DNA of 64,000 bases from Embiotoca jacksoni. Taxonomy: Eukaryota > Chordata > Actinopteri > Embiotocidae. The stretch is taken from NCBI GenBank assembly GCA_022577435.1, contig JAKOON010000013.1, forward strand, positions 3,650,001-3,714,000, in the 5' to 3' direction. The stretch's first letter is position 1, and each line of letters begins with the position of its first letter. Below are positions 10,439 through 21,007 of this stretch, one piece after another. The position numbers and the translations under genes were made by a program. Below the pieces are notes generated by a model. The model ran no database searches. It had not been told where the DNA came from and saw only the letters and a program-made list of their open reading frames with translations.

Positions 10439-10486
10439 GTGTCTGTCTGTCTGTTTCTCTGTCTGTTTCTCTGTCTGTGTTTGTGT
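10439..10486. repeat. imperfect TGTC/TCTG repeat
   Basis: GTCTGTCTGTCTGTTTCTCT and a second TCTGTTTCTCTGTCTGTG unit form a short imperfect tandem array. Confidence 0.85.
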
Positions 10487-10784
10487 GTAAGATTGATCGA
10501 GTCTCACATGGTTTGAGTGCATCAATCATTGATCCCAGGGCCGTTCTGGCCTGTTGTCAGGTACTGCGTCAACCCGGCCTGATGGCTCGCCACGAGGCTG
10601 ATACACACCTTGTTCTGATGATCAACCTTGGTCCATTTTTATCCTTTAACCGCTCCAATTTGTGCAGCGTCTGTTCTGCATTAACTGTCAGCTTCAATTG
10701 TGAATGGCACTTTAAATGTCATGTAGCGTTCACAATGATGGAAAGACTGAAGTCAAGTATTTGACTTAAACGTTCACAAACGGT

Positions 10785-11005
10785 TTTTTCCTGTTAAAAG
10801 GGAGTTTTTCCTTCCCTCTGTTGGAGGTTGTTCTTCCTGTTAAAGAGGAGTTGTCTCCTCCCAGCCGCTCGTGGTAATTGCTGAATTTTTCTGGTTCCTT
10901 TGTATAATGCCGTAAAGTTGTCTTGTTAGGACTTTACTATGTTGAGTGCCCTGAAATAACTTGTTGTGATTGGGCGCTACATGAAAACATTACATTTTAT
11001 TATTG
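10785..11005. repeat. teleost interspersed repeat (SINE/LINE-tail type)
   Basis: The phrases CCTGTTAAAAGGGAGTTTTT, TTGTTAGGACTTTACTATG and TTGTTGTGATTGGGCGCTAC occur in the order seen in a very common fish dispersed repeat that ends in 'gacttgttgtgatttggcgctatataaa'. This copy is diverged. The family name is not assigned. Confidence 0.6.
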
Positions 11006-11554
11006 TCTTCTAAAGTAGTTGCAGCAGTGGTAGAGTTTTTGATGGGTTTCTGCACATTTGGTGGTCCATGCTGACTTGGTTAAAGGCTGCTCCAATAGTG
11101 TTCATTTTCCTCTAGGTATTGTAGCACTGTACATTCAAACCAGTCACAGTGAGTTTATTAAATCTGAAAGAGAAAAGGCTGTTGTTCCCAGAGGCTATTC
11201 CATCACTCACTAAACTGCAGGTGCATTGATTGGAGAGATACAAAAAAATGCACTCAACATCAAAGGCATCCTGAAGAGCCTGCACTTTGTTTCCAGAGAA
11301 CATGGCGACATTTGAGACACCTGAGCACATAAAAGAGTCTCTGTGTTTAGGTTCAGAGTTACTTCCAGGTTGGGAGGAAGTTGTTGGCGAGCACCCAGTG
11401 GAAAATCCTGCATAATGCTAAGGACCCATTAAATAGGATGACTAGAAAGAGGTTTGGGAGTGTGAGTGTCTGTGTGCATGGTGTATAAATACTGTCATGA
11501 TGTGTTCCGGTGTTAGCATGAATAGGTACACAGTTGGTACCCTATTAAAGATAG

Positions 11555-11555
11555 T

Positions 11556-11595
<40 letters not shown>
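11555..11595. repeat. (TG)n microsatellite
   Basis: About 20 units with two CG interruptions near the left end. Confidence 0.95.
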
Positions 11596-11598
<3 letters not shown>

Positions 11599-12356
11599 TG
11601 TTTTTTTTATGGCCACACTGGACAATGTAACACACCACAGACATAGTGTGGATTTGTGAGTCCATGTCACCAGTTGGCACTCCGAGATCCAGGGTTCAAC
11701 AGAGGCATCAAGGAAGAGGAAGCCAGAGAAGATGAAAACAAGTAGAGAGTAGAGGTGAAGATGACAACGCAGAGATTTAAGGTTTTCCTTGTTGGAGAGG
11801 TTGATGTGTTGATGAGGAAAGGGCAACATCTGGTTGTAAATCCTGAGTTTGAAATGGAAAAAAAAAAAAGCACTTGTAGAAGTTCAGAAGTAGGTGACTG
11901 ACACTAGACGTTAAATAGAAAAAAAGAAATATCTTATTCATGATCACCAGAACAACAGAATATTTTCATATTGAACATTTTTCTTCCTCAAAAATGAAGT
12001 CAAAGTACATATTTAGGAGTTAGACCTGAAAGCAGCTGTAGGAAAGATTTTTTTTTTTTTTTTACCAGAACAGTTACCCCACATTTCAGCTCCTGTAACC
12101 ATAATACTGGAGTGATCAGTGACACCCACTGTTAGGAATTACAGTACCATCAAATCTGCGTCTTTGAATCCCTGGTTCTTACTCTTTTTTTGTCTAGCCT
12201 CCTGTTTATTATAAACAGCACACCTTTTCTCCTCTGCTTGTCTCTCTCGTCCACCTGTAATATTTAGCTTGGAAATGTTAAATTACTGTTGTGTCATTCA
12301 GCCCTGTGATCGCAGCTGTACAGATTCAGTGATGTCTATATGCTGTTACAGTGCTG

Positions 12357-12357
<1 letters not shown>

Positions 12358-12392
<35 letters not shown>
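12358..12392. repeat. (AT)n microsatellite
   Basis: Seventeen uninterrupted AT units, a self-complementary tract. Confidence 0.97.
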
Positions 12393-12395
<3 letters not shown>

Positions 12396-13587
12396 ACAAA
12401 AAGGGGAAAAAAAATGCCAGAAGCAAGTAGACATGAACATTTCGGAAAGTGTTATTGCAATTCTCTAGTTGTCAATTTTTGTGTTTGAGCACAGGCGAGA
12501 TAACAGACTCACCTCTGTGTATACAACAAACTACATCGACCAAACAGTTGAATTAAAACAGTTCCACACAAACTAAACATTATAATCTTTATGAAGGTAG
12601 GATTTATTGCAGGACTGCTATACTGTGTTACTTTTGATAGGTAAAACCTAATAAACTGGCAGCTGTTTATTTTGAGTCCATTTACGATCATGTTGTCTGA
12701 GGTAAACTCCCGGCTCAGTCTTGGACTGAGAGCTCGATTATACAACCATTGTAGTGATTTAACATATTTTAATACATTCTACAAGTCCTGTGTCTCTTTC
12801 TGCACATAAAGAAAACTGTTTTCAAAAGTATATATATGTATGTATATATGATGTCAATCTATGTACTTTTCAGGCAACGTAGTACATTTTTGACAGTATA
12901 AAAATCAACTTTTAGAAACCTTTTTGTGTCAGTGTTAGGACTGTTCTGAAAGTCTTTTAAAGCTGCATTCAAGGACTTTGAATAGCTGTCATTTCAGAGT
13001 CAGCTGCCAAACATCAGCCTTTTAAAGAACAATTTCCCAACAGCATAACTAATGGTATATCTTCTGATTTTTTTTGTACCACTCAATAGTGCTATTCCTA
13101 CATCCCCAGATTTCCTGCCAGTTAACTGGTGATAATTGAAGCAGTGAGCTGCAAGAAAAATTTGGGAGGGGGAGAGAATAATTTATCATTCAAACTGATG
13201 ATTAATACATGAAGTATCACTCCTCTCATACGGATCATCGTAAAATCCCTTTTCTCCTGCTGAAGTTTAACACACTGCATTTGTGTGCAGTTTTAACCCT
13301 CGGCATCTCACTTCTCTCGACACCCACCACACATTCTCCTCAGTCTTCCTGCGTTAAGCACACTTGCAGAATGTGCAAAAAAAAGTGAGCTAATTAGCCT
13401 GCGTCAGAGTGGAGAGAGATTTGACGAACGATCGGACTTTGATGTTGGTTTCATCAGGGAACAAGTCGTCCACATCGGTCAGAGCTCAGTGGTGAGACGG
13501 TGCGAGATCGGAACGCACTTCAGTGACAAATATACTGTGACATTCGAGCAGGTCACACAGGAAGTGTGTAGGTTGAACGGGTGTGTT

Positions 13588-13591
<4 letters not shown>

Positions 13592-13641
<50 letters not shown>
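13592..13641. repeat. (TG)n microsatellite
   Basis: About 25 units; the first of three dinucleotide tracts within 610 bp. Confidence 0.97.
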
Positions 13642-13819
13642 GAAGGGGTTTAGAGAGAAAGAGATTCATAGAGAGGGTATTGGATATTTAGGCTTATGAG
13701 ACTGCAAGTGAATTAATGTGTTTTCTGTTCTGGTAAAACACACACTCAGGCAGTATTGCACAGGTTTTCCTGCCAGTGTTTGACTGTACAAGTATGTAGG
13801 GTTACACGATGTGTCATTG

Positions 13820-13820
<1 letters not shown>

Positions 13821-13899
<79 letters not shown>
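13821..13899. repeat. (TG)n microsatellite, long
   Basis: About 39 uninterrupted units. An (AC)22 tract 256 bp downstream is its inverted complement. Confidence 0.97.
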
Positions 13900-13901
<2 letters not shown>

Positions 13902-14153
13902 GTCCACATCAGTGTGTGTCTGCTTGTTAGTCATCCGGCAGCCCTCTCGTACATCAGTGGAGGTGCCACTTTGCTGAGCAAACTGCAGCGCTGATCGATG
14001 GAGACAGGCCGGGCTCGCCGGTCCAGCTGCCCACACGGAGTGCACTGCGGCTGGGTGCGCGTAACACCGGCCTCCCTGCCTTGCTACACACACCTCGGAC
14101 GGTCTGAACAAGAACATGTCTCAAAAGCACACCAGTTACATACCCATTAATAT

Positions 14154-14155
<2 letters not shown>

Positions 14156-14199
<44 letters not shown>
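14156..14199. repeat. (AC)n microsatellite
   Basis: About 22 units, in opposite orientation to the (TG)n tracts at 13592 and 13821. Confidence 0.97.
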
Positions 14200-14201
<2 letters not shown>

Positions 14202-16774
14202 TCACTTGTTTTACTCGTACAGTACACACAAATGGTTTTGTAGCCTCACTCAAAATCCATCTGTATTATTAACAGCAAAATATACTCAATATAGTAAAAG
14301 TGCTCAATGCGTAAAGCACGTTCGCACATATAGCACACAAATAAATGTATTTTATTTTTCGATTTTCTTCCACGTAGTTAAAGCATTTAAACATAGTTGA
14401 GTACTGTATAATAAATAATTGTACACAATACATGCCATGTTTCAGTACCTGGAGGAGCAACAGTAAAATATCAGAAAATGACAAATTCTGAACCGCAATA
14501 AACTCTTGGCCTCAAAACAAATCTGTTTCTTTTGGTAACATTTTTGACACGTTCTCTTTAAAACCCCAAAAGTAAGGCCGTTTGTTAATGTGTGAGGGGT
14601 GGAGGGGACGGTATGAGGATGACTGAACTTTTGGAGTTTGCTAGGCTGGCTGTGTAACCCCTGTTAATTGTCTCCTGGTTTTGTCTCCATCACCTCCAGC
14701 TCCATGTCCACAGACACACAGAATGGTATCGATCTCAGCAAGAATAGAGTATTTCCCAAAGCTGTTTCTTTAATGTAATGTATAACACCTACAGAAGAAT
14801 AAACATACAATAATTCCCTCTCCACACGTCAGCTAACATCGTGCTGTTCTCTTACGTCACTGAGCTTTAATGCATCCATCAGAGTCAGTCTTTCCTCCTC
14901 TCCTCTGAGAAATCCTCAGATACAGATAGAATTATGAGCTGCATGTTGTGGTTCACCTTAACCACCTGGGATTGAGTGTAAATATTTCAGCAGGGTTTGT
15001 GTATGTTTGTCAGGCAGCTCCGTGTGCTCTGTGCGTTCTTAATAAACAAACACAAACACACACATATAGTATATTGCAGCAAAAACATACAAGCCAGCTC
15101 AGCCCAACAAATATTGTGAATAATTTATCTTGGGTAGTCATACACATTTTTCCCTGGAGAAACACTGATTCAGGCGGAGCAGCACCAGCTTACGCTCACA
15201 GGACATGTTTCTGAGACTGAGAGAATATTGTAGGAATGGGTGTTTACTTCATTTGACATGTTTTCTTTTGTGGAAAGATTGGGGGGATGTCATTAGGGGC
15301 TGAATAGCTACTGTGAAAGTGTGAAAATGCTCAGTCCACAGAGAAATGCATGCAGTCCATATTCAGCAACTGTGCCGTTTGTACTCCCATAGGTTTGTGA
15401 TGTCACAAACTCACACCCCTTTTACACGCTTGATCTCACCACGGTGAAAGACAACTGAGCAGTTATTTGGAGTTAGAAAGCTACAAGATTGGAAAAAAAA
15501 GTGTGGTTGACCTGGGCATGCGTCACTCAGCTGAGAGTCAACCAATCAGAAGAGAGGGTCATTGATATAAATGTGCCTTAAAGACACAGTCACAAAACAC
15601 ACTGTTCTTGGTAGAGCTCCTGAGCAAAGCTTCAGGGAGATGTACCTGAAGTGGACTGTGCTGACAGGTCATCATTGTAAATGAGAATTGGTTCTCAATT
15701 GATTTTACCTGGTTAAATAAAGGTCATATATGTACATTTTAAAATGGCATTTGGTAATTAAAACCACAAAAATACCTTCTTAAGAATGTCGAGACCACAA
15801 ATAGAAAAACAGATGAAGTGAAAAACATGGGACCTTTAACACATTTTCCCACACACGCTCAAAAGTATTGTAAAGACACACGGAAACACTTTTAATCAAC
15901 AGAAAATGTTTTCCAGGTCCTCAAATTGCATAACTTAATACTTTTCTGTGTTTTACATAATTGTATTATAAACAAACAACTTCAATGTGTTACTATTTGC
16001 TCTGAGAACTTTGAATGAGCGTTTTTTAAATTGCTTTGACATTTTCGTGACTAAATGGATGACTAATTGAACCCATAATGGACCGATTAATTAATAATGA
16101 AAACAAGTTGCTGCCCTACATTTTAGTTACTCACATTCTGAGTTGTTTTTAAAAAAATATATATTTTAGCTTTAACTCAAAAAAGAACATGGACTAACAG
16201 AGGACAAAGCAGAAAAATGCAGGCATACACAGAAATGCGATGCTGCCCCTTTCAGCACACTGACTGAGTCCAGTATTTGTTTAGGTAAACATTTGTGTGA
16301 ATAAATACAATTTAATGTTTGCATCCTACCAAAGGATATACCGATCATCCATGCAGACATTGTTTATCACAACAGGCTTTCAAAAAAAAAGTCTCTACAT
16401 TGACGTTTTAGTCAAATCCCATGATGGAGAATGCACTGGCATTTTGACAGAAATAGAATGACATTTCACAGCTGGGAAAAACAAGCCATTTTAATATTTA
16501 TGACATTCAATCTCAGGAATCTACAAAGTATAACCGTCCCTGACATGGCCTCCGCCATCTAAATATATATACAATCCAGAGCTTTTATGCAAATGAGACC
16601 AATTTACTGTGTTTCTGGCCTGTTTTGAGTGGATTGTAAAGTAACCAGCATGTTGTAAATATTCCACCTGCTAGAGAGAGCAGAGAAGAAGAGATGGGAA
16701 ACAAGGTTGAGAAGAAAATAGGCATGCAACATAATAAAGTAAAATGAGTAGAACCAAATTCAGTATGTGTTAGA
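14200..16774. other. intronic sequence, no gene recognised
   Basis: AT-rich unique DNA apart from the retroelement-like tail at 15667-15727. Confidence 0.6.
15667..15727. repeat. retroelement 3' tail (LINE/SINE type)
   Basis: GTAAATGAGAATTGGTTCTC followed by ACCTGGTTAAATAAAGGT is a well-known 3' tail of fish non-LTR elements ('...agttaaataaaggt'). Only the tail is recognisable; no reverse transcriptase frame is present. Confidence 0.6.
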
Positions 16775-16987
16775 CAACCTGGTTTCACGGCAAAACGTAA
16801 GATAGACACGCCGGTCCACTACAGCAAAACCTGATGATCCTTTATTATGTTACTTGTACGTGCGCGCAAGTTTCACGCTTACAAAACGTGAAACTGTCAC
16901 GCCTAGAGAGGCCAAAGCGTGGCTATCTCACATTTTGCTGTAGTGGACAGGCGTGTCTATTTTACGCTTTGCCGTGATACTGGGTTG
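16775..16987. mobile_element. fold-back MITE-like element, copy B
   Basis: 213 bp beginning CAACCTGGTTTCACGGCAAA and ending CTTTGCCGTGATACTGGGTTG, its inverted complement with a few mismatches. The complementarity continues inward (CGTAAGATAGACACG with CGTGTCTATTTTACG; GTCCACTACAGCAAAA with TTTTGCTGTAGTGGAC). The inner part holds CGCTTACAAAACGTGAAACT and GCCTAGAGAGGCCAAAG. The flanks are TGTTAGA and TGTTATG, a possible degraded 7-bp target duplication. There is no coding capacity. Confidence 0.8.
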
Positions 16988-18442
16988 TGTTATGCTCCTT
17001 TTTATTTCATCTCTGGCTTTCCTCAAAGACACTTGAGTTAATGTGAGCAGGCACGAGAGTTGGCTTTGCTTCTATTGTGAACTCATTGCAAATTCTCCGA
17101 AAAAGACAAACACTGAGCTCTTCCTCTGACTGTCCGCTGTCCACATAAGTCATATCATACATCTACCTGCCTTTTACTACTTGTTTATCATGGTGTTGCG
17201 TTGAATTCATTGACAGAGAGGCGATGTTTTTAAAGCAGCTAATACTCAAGAGTCAACTGATCGTGTTCCCGCAGCATTTTGACTTCATTTTGATTTAATA
17301 GATTAAAATGATTCTCTTTCCACTCGCTGTGTCGCGGAATCTGTTGTGAATCAATGCGCCTTTATTGCCCTTTAAAGATGGTTCTTTTGTTGTGGAGGCG
17401 TCAGTCCATGTCTGCCCTTTGAAGTGCTCTGGGGGAAGAATCTTGGACATATGTGTGACTCACTGAGGCTGGCTACATTTATTTATTTTTTTGTTTTTTT
17501 GTTTTTGTTTTGTAAAAGCCATCAAAAGCCAAAAAATTTCATTCTTGAACAGCATTCCTCTGAGGAGCATGAGCACCGTCCATCATGTTTCCATTTGTTT
17601 ACTCATCTGGGGAGTCTCGTTGGTGTCCTGCTATGAGTTCAAAGTGTCTCTTATTTTGTTTGTTTGACTGTTGGTTCTTAAATAAGCTTAAGAGAGTGAT
17701 GCACTACTGCATCCTTTAGCCCCGTACCGCACCAAAGCCGACAATACGACCGTCAGTCTACTAAGGGACACCGTGTCAGTGTCACGTTTTGCTTTGGCCA
17801 GGCGTGAAAAGTACGCACATGTAAGATGAGGGTCAAATACGGTCATGTGACAAAGTGCAAAGAGTGATTTACAGTGTAGGGAAGAGTCCAGGGATGGCTA
17901 GATAAAACACAAGACTTTTACATAACTTGTGCAGCGACCATTATGTAACACCCGTGATGTGCATAACGTCACTTGTGTAGAACTACTTATTTTAAGCTAA
18001 AGCGTTATCTTTTCCCTAATCATGTGTTTTTTTTGTGCATAAACCTAATGCAGCTTACTTTTCGGGTTTAGGCGAGACAAAATGTGACACTGACTTGTTG
18101 ACTGATGGGTGTATAAGACACTTGTTGAGAGATAGAGCATCTTTAAAGGGACACTGAATGGCACTAAGAGGGGGTTGTAGTACAGGTCAAAATGACTCCA
18201 TAACAAGTGTTTACTTTTGCTTTGTTTCAAAGAGAAATACACTTGATTTTACTGTAAAAAAAAAAACAACAACAACACCAAATGACAACAAAAGCTATTT
18301 AAATAGTGTCAGAGCTCAATTATCCTGCAATAATGTTTCTGGCTCTCTCTTTGAATGGTTTATTTGTGTTTGATATACATTTATGTTGATGTGCTTTGCA
18401 AGCCTGGACCAGTTTACGGTCCATATGTACAATTTTACGTTA

Positions 18443-18473
<31 letters not shown>

Positions 18474-20000
18474 ACTGCTTAGCTTCGACAGAAAATCTAT
18501 TCCACTCGCCAACTAATGGAATTGACGATTAAGTAAGGAATGCGGAACGTGTGCAGCGCTGATATTTAGCTTTGAGACTCTCCCCTCGTTGCTCCCCACA
18601 TGGACTCACAAAGGGCAGCTCCGCGGGGATTTGGGAAGTGACGGTAATGATTTATACCTCGGGGAACATAAGCTATGCCTCTTCAGAGGTGCTTGTCAGA
18701 TGATGAAACAGTTTAAGAAACCCACCCCCCACCCCCCTCCCCCGACACCTTATATGATGTCGTATTAGTTGCGGCTACATCCGCCTGGTCTCTGACACAA
18801 GTCTCCGAAAATGACAGTCACACCCACTTCACGCTATGATTAGCCCGGTACACACTGTCACGTGCAGGAAGTATGCTTGGTCTTGATTTTTCAGTCTTCA
18901 CGCAACTATTTCTGTCACTTTTCAAGTGCAAGTGCAGCACTAGGAATGCAATCTTGAAGTGACTGTCCGAATATGTGTGTCATTATGCACATGTTTACAT
19001 GATTACTGCCTCGAGCACATTTCTGTGGCTTCTCGCCTACCGTTTAATGCGACTTTTTTTTTCCCCTTTCAATGTGGTCGGAAAAGTCCTTACAACCCAC
19101 ATATTGGACTTGGAGGCCCTGTGTGGAGGAATGACAACAGCTACAGCAGCTGTGAAAGCGGGTGATCGGGGCAGTGGCAGGTTTCATGTGTGGAGTTATT
19201 CAGTGATTAGCTTCTTTCAACAGGTGCTAAACAAAAGTCCAGCGTGGACCATGTTGAGTGGATGAGCAGAAACGCGTCACGTGTGAAGTCGGAAAAATTT
19301 TATCAAGCAAAGAAGCAAAAAGAGGAAGCAATATCCGTCAAGTATGTCGTACAAAATTCAATCTCTGTGTCCTTGAGCGGCCCCGTGTTACCTCGCATAC
19401 ATCCATCCAATCATTTCCTCAGATTTTAAATGCAGGAAAGTGCTGGAGCACTTCAGTAGTATTGGAAGGGTGTTTACTTATAAAACTCCTTTCATATATT
19501 TGGAGGCAGTTCTAAGTACTTTACATAAGGTGTTGTTTACTTGCCCCTAAATTGCAGTTTATGATTAAAGCTGTTCTTTTTTTTTGTATTGGAGAGGACT
19601 ATATTTACACTCACACTCACAAGTCAATTTATTTTTACCAAAAAAACAACAACAAACAAACTACCCCAAACATGTACAGGGGACGTAAGGGGACTTCAGG
19701 AAATCAGATCCTCTGCTGTTGCAGTTCCTGCTGGGTACCAGTAGAGGTTGATTGAGGTCACAGCAATCTATCAAATATAGTTTTTCAGTTATTTCTCCTG
19801 TTCTTCCTTCCTGTCCATTTCTATCTACAAGGATGATGTAATAAACGTGAAAGTGTGTGTGTGTGTGTGTGTTTGCCAAGTAGATTAGTCACATGACTGA
19901 TTCAATTTCACTCCTGTATATGATTTCCTCAGCAAACATTGAACTATTTGTAAGCTTAGTTCAGAACCACATGCTTCGGAATTTGCTTGTGAATGTATGT
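16988..20000. other. intronic sequence, no gene recognised
   Basis: Includes a possible diverged fragment of the fold-back family at about 17775-17860 (GTCACGTTTTGCTTTGGCC, GGCGTGAAAAG) and the (C)30 tract at 18444-18473. The rest is unique-looking. A short (GT)n lies at 19853-19872. Confidence 0.55.
18444..18473. repeat. poly(C)30 homopolymer
   Basis: Thirty consecutive C on the plus strand, so G30 on the minus strand. It can form i-motif or G-quadruplex structures. The exact length may be affected by sequencing error. Confidence 0.95.
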
Positions 20001-20035
20001 AGGAGAAAAACAATTGACAAAGATGATAATGATCA

Positions 20036-20175
20036 TCATTTGTAGAGAACTTTTCAAGTTACAAAGGGCTTCACACAGCAAATTAAAATCAAAATCTGTA
20101 GATATTGTGATGAAAAGATTATATAAATTCCAGCGGTGTTAAATTGTAAATCATAATAAAACATAAAATGATTGA
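20036..20175. repeat. possible SINE-like dispersed repeat
   Basis: TGTAGAGAACTTTTCAAGTT followed by ACAAAGGGCTTCACACAGCA resembles the common fish motif 'tatagcacctttcaaaacaaagttacaaagtgctt'. The copy is diverged, so confidence is limited. Confidence 0.4.
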
Positions 20176-20535
20176 TGAAGCAAAAAAATAAAATAAAGCA
20201 AAAATTCAGGTAAAATAAGTACAGGCACTCAAATAAAAGTATATTTTAATGCCTGAGACCTGCCTGAGGATGTCCAACTATACCGACTCCACCACATGAC
20301 TTCACGAAAAATACATTTCCTCCTGAAGTGCATGTTGCCCCTAGCAACCAGTGCTTGGACAAGAATCGAATGACTCTCTTTACATTGCATGGAAAGCCCT
20401 GGGTGGGTGGTTTGTGTGTGTGTGTGTGTGTGTTTTATTTGTGTTTGCATAAAAAGCATGTGATAGGGGATGCGATAAGATGAGTTTTTGAACATTTCTG
20501 TGCGCTGTCAAGTGTGTGTGCGCGTTTGTACGTGT

Positions 20536-20698
20536 CATGTTTATGCAGACATTTTCAGCATTGTGAGGACATTTTGACGCACACTCCTGGACTTGGTTTT
20601 GGGGTTAGGTTGAGGTTAGGGGCAGCATTTAGTTGTGTTTGTTACGATTAAGGGAAAGGGGCTTGTTTTATGCTAATAACTGTCCTCACAACTATAGG

Positions 20699-20700
<2 letters not shown>
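20536..20700. repeat. teleost 'GTGAGGACATTTTGAC' dispersed repeat
   Basis: ATTGTGAGGACATTTTGACG, a GGGGTTAGGTTGAGGTTAGG core, and CTGTCCTCACAACTATAGGA just before a (GT)n tract match a widespread fish repeat that ends in 'gtcctcactaagatagaa'. The direct link to the following microsatellite is typical of that family. Confidence 0.55.

Positions 20701-20746
<46 letters not shown>
20701..20746. repeat. (GT)n microsatellite
   Basis: Twenty-three units, followed by an AGGT triplication. Confidence 0.97.
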
Positions 20747-20748
<2 letters not shown>

Positions 20749-20914
20749 GTAGGTAGGAATTTGGTAAGTCCATTGACGGGAGTCAATCTAATGTACAGTG
20801 AGTCTCTGTTTTCTCTAAGTAAGCCTTCTCCCGGGCCTGCAGCCAACAGAGCAACCAGCCTGACACAACAAGACAGCTGGCTGTTTGGATAACATCACAC
20901 CTTTTTCACTCTCT

Positions 20915-20917
20915 ATG

Positions 20918-20975
<58 letters not shown>

Positions 20976-21007
20976 TGTGAGAGAGAGAAAGAGATAGAGA
21001 GAGAGAG
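20915..21007. repeat. compound (TG)n-(GA)n microsatellite
   Basis: About 28 TG units with one CG, then a GA-rich tract (GAGAGAGAAAGAGATAGAGA) to 21007. Confidence 0.95.

Larger units (their letters stand above)
9251..13591. other. intronic sequence with microsatellites and a dispersed repeat, no gene recognised
   Basis: Contains (GT)n at 9842-9894, TGTC/TCTG repeats at 10439-10486, a teleost-type dispersed repeat at 10785-11005, (TG)n at 11555-11595 and (AT)n at 12358-12392. The remainder is AT-rich unique DNA. Confidence 0.6.

Noticed and set aside
13746..14117. Open frames rich in His-Thr or Cys-Val (also at 7489, 9707, 32507, 35702, 45018, 48134, 55757, 58088 and 62581)
   Set aside because: All are translations of CA/TG microsatellites.
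17775..17860. Fifth copy of the fold-back MITE
   Set aside because: Only short words are shared and no arms or termini are visible; noted as a possible remnant, not called as a feature.
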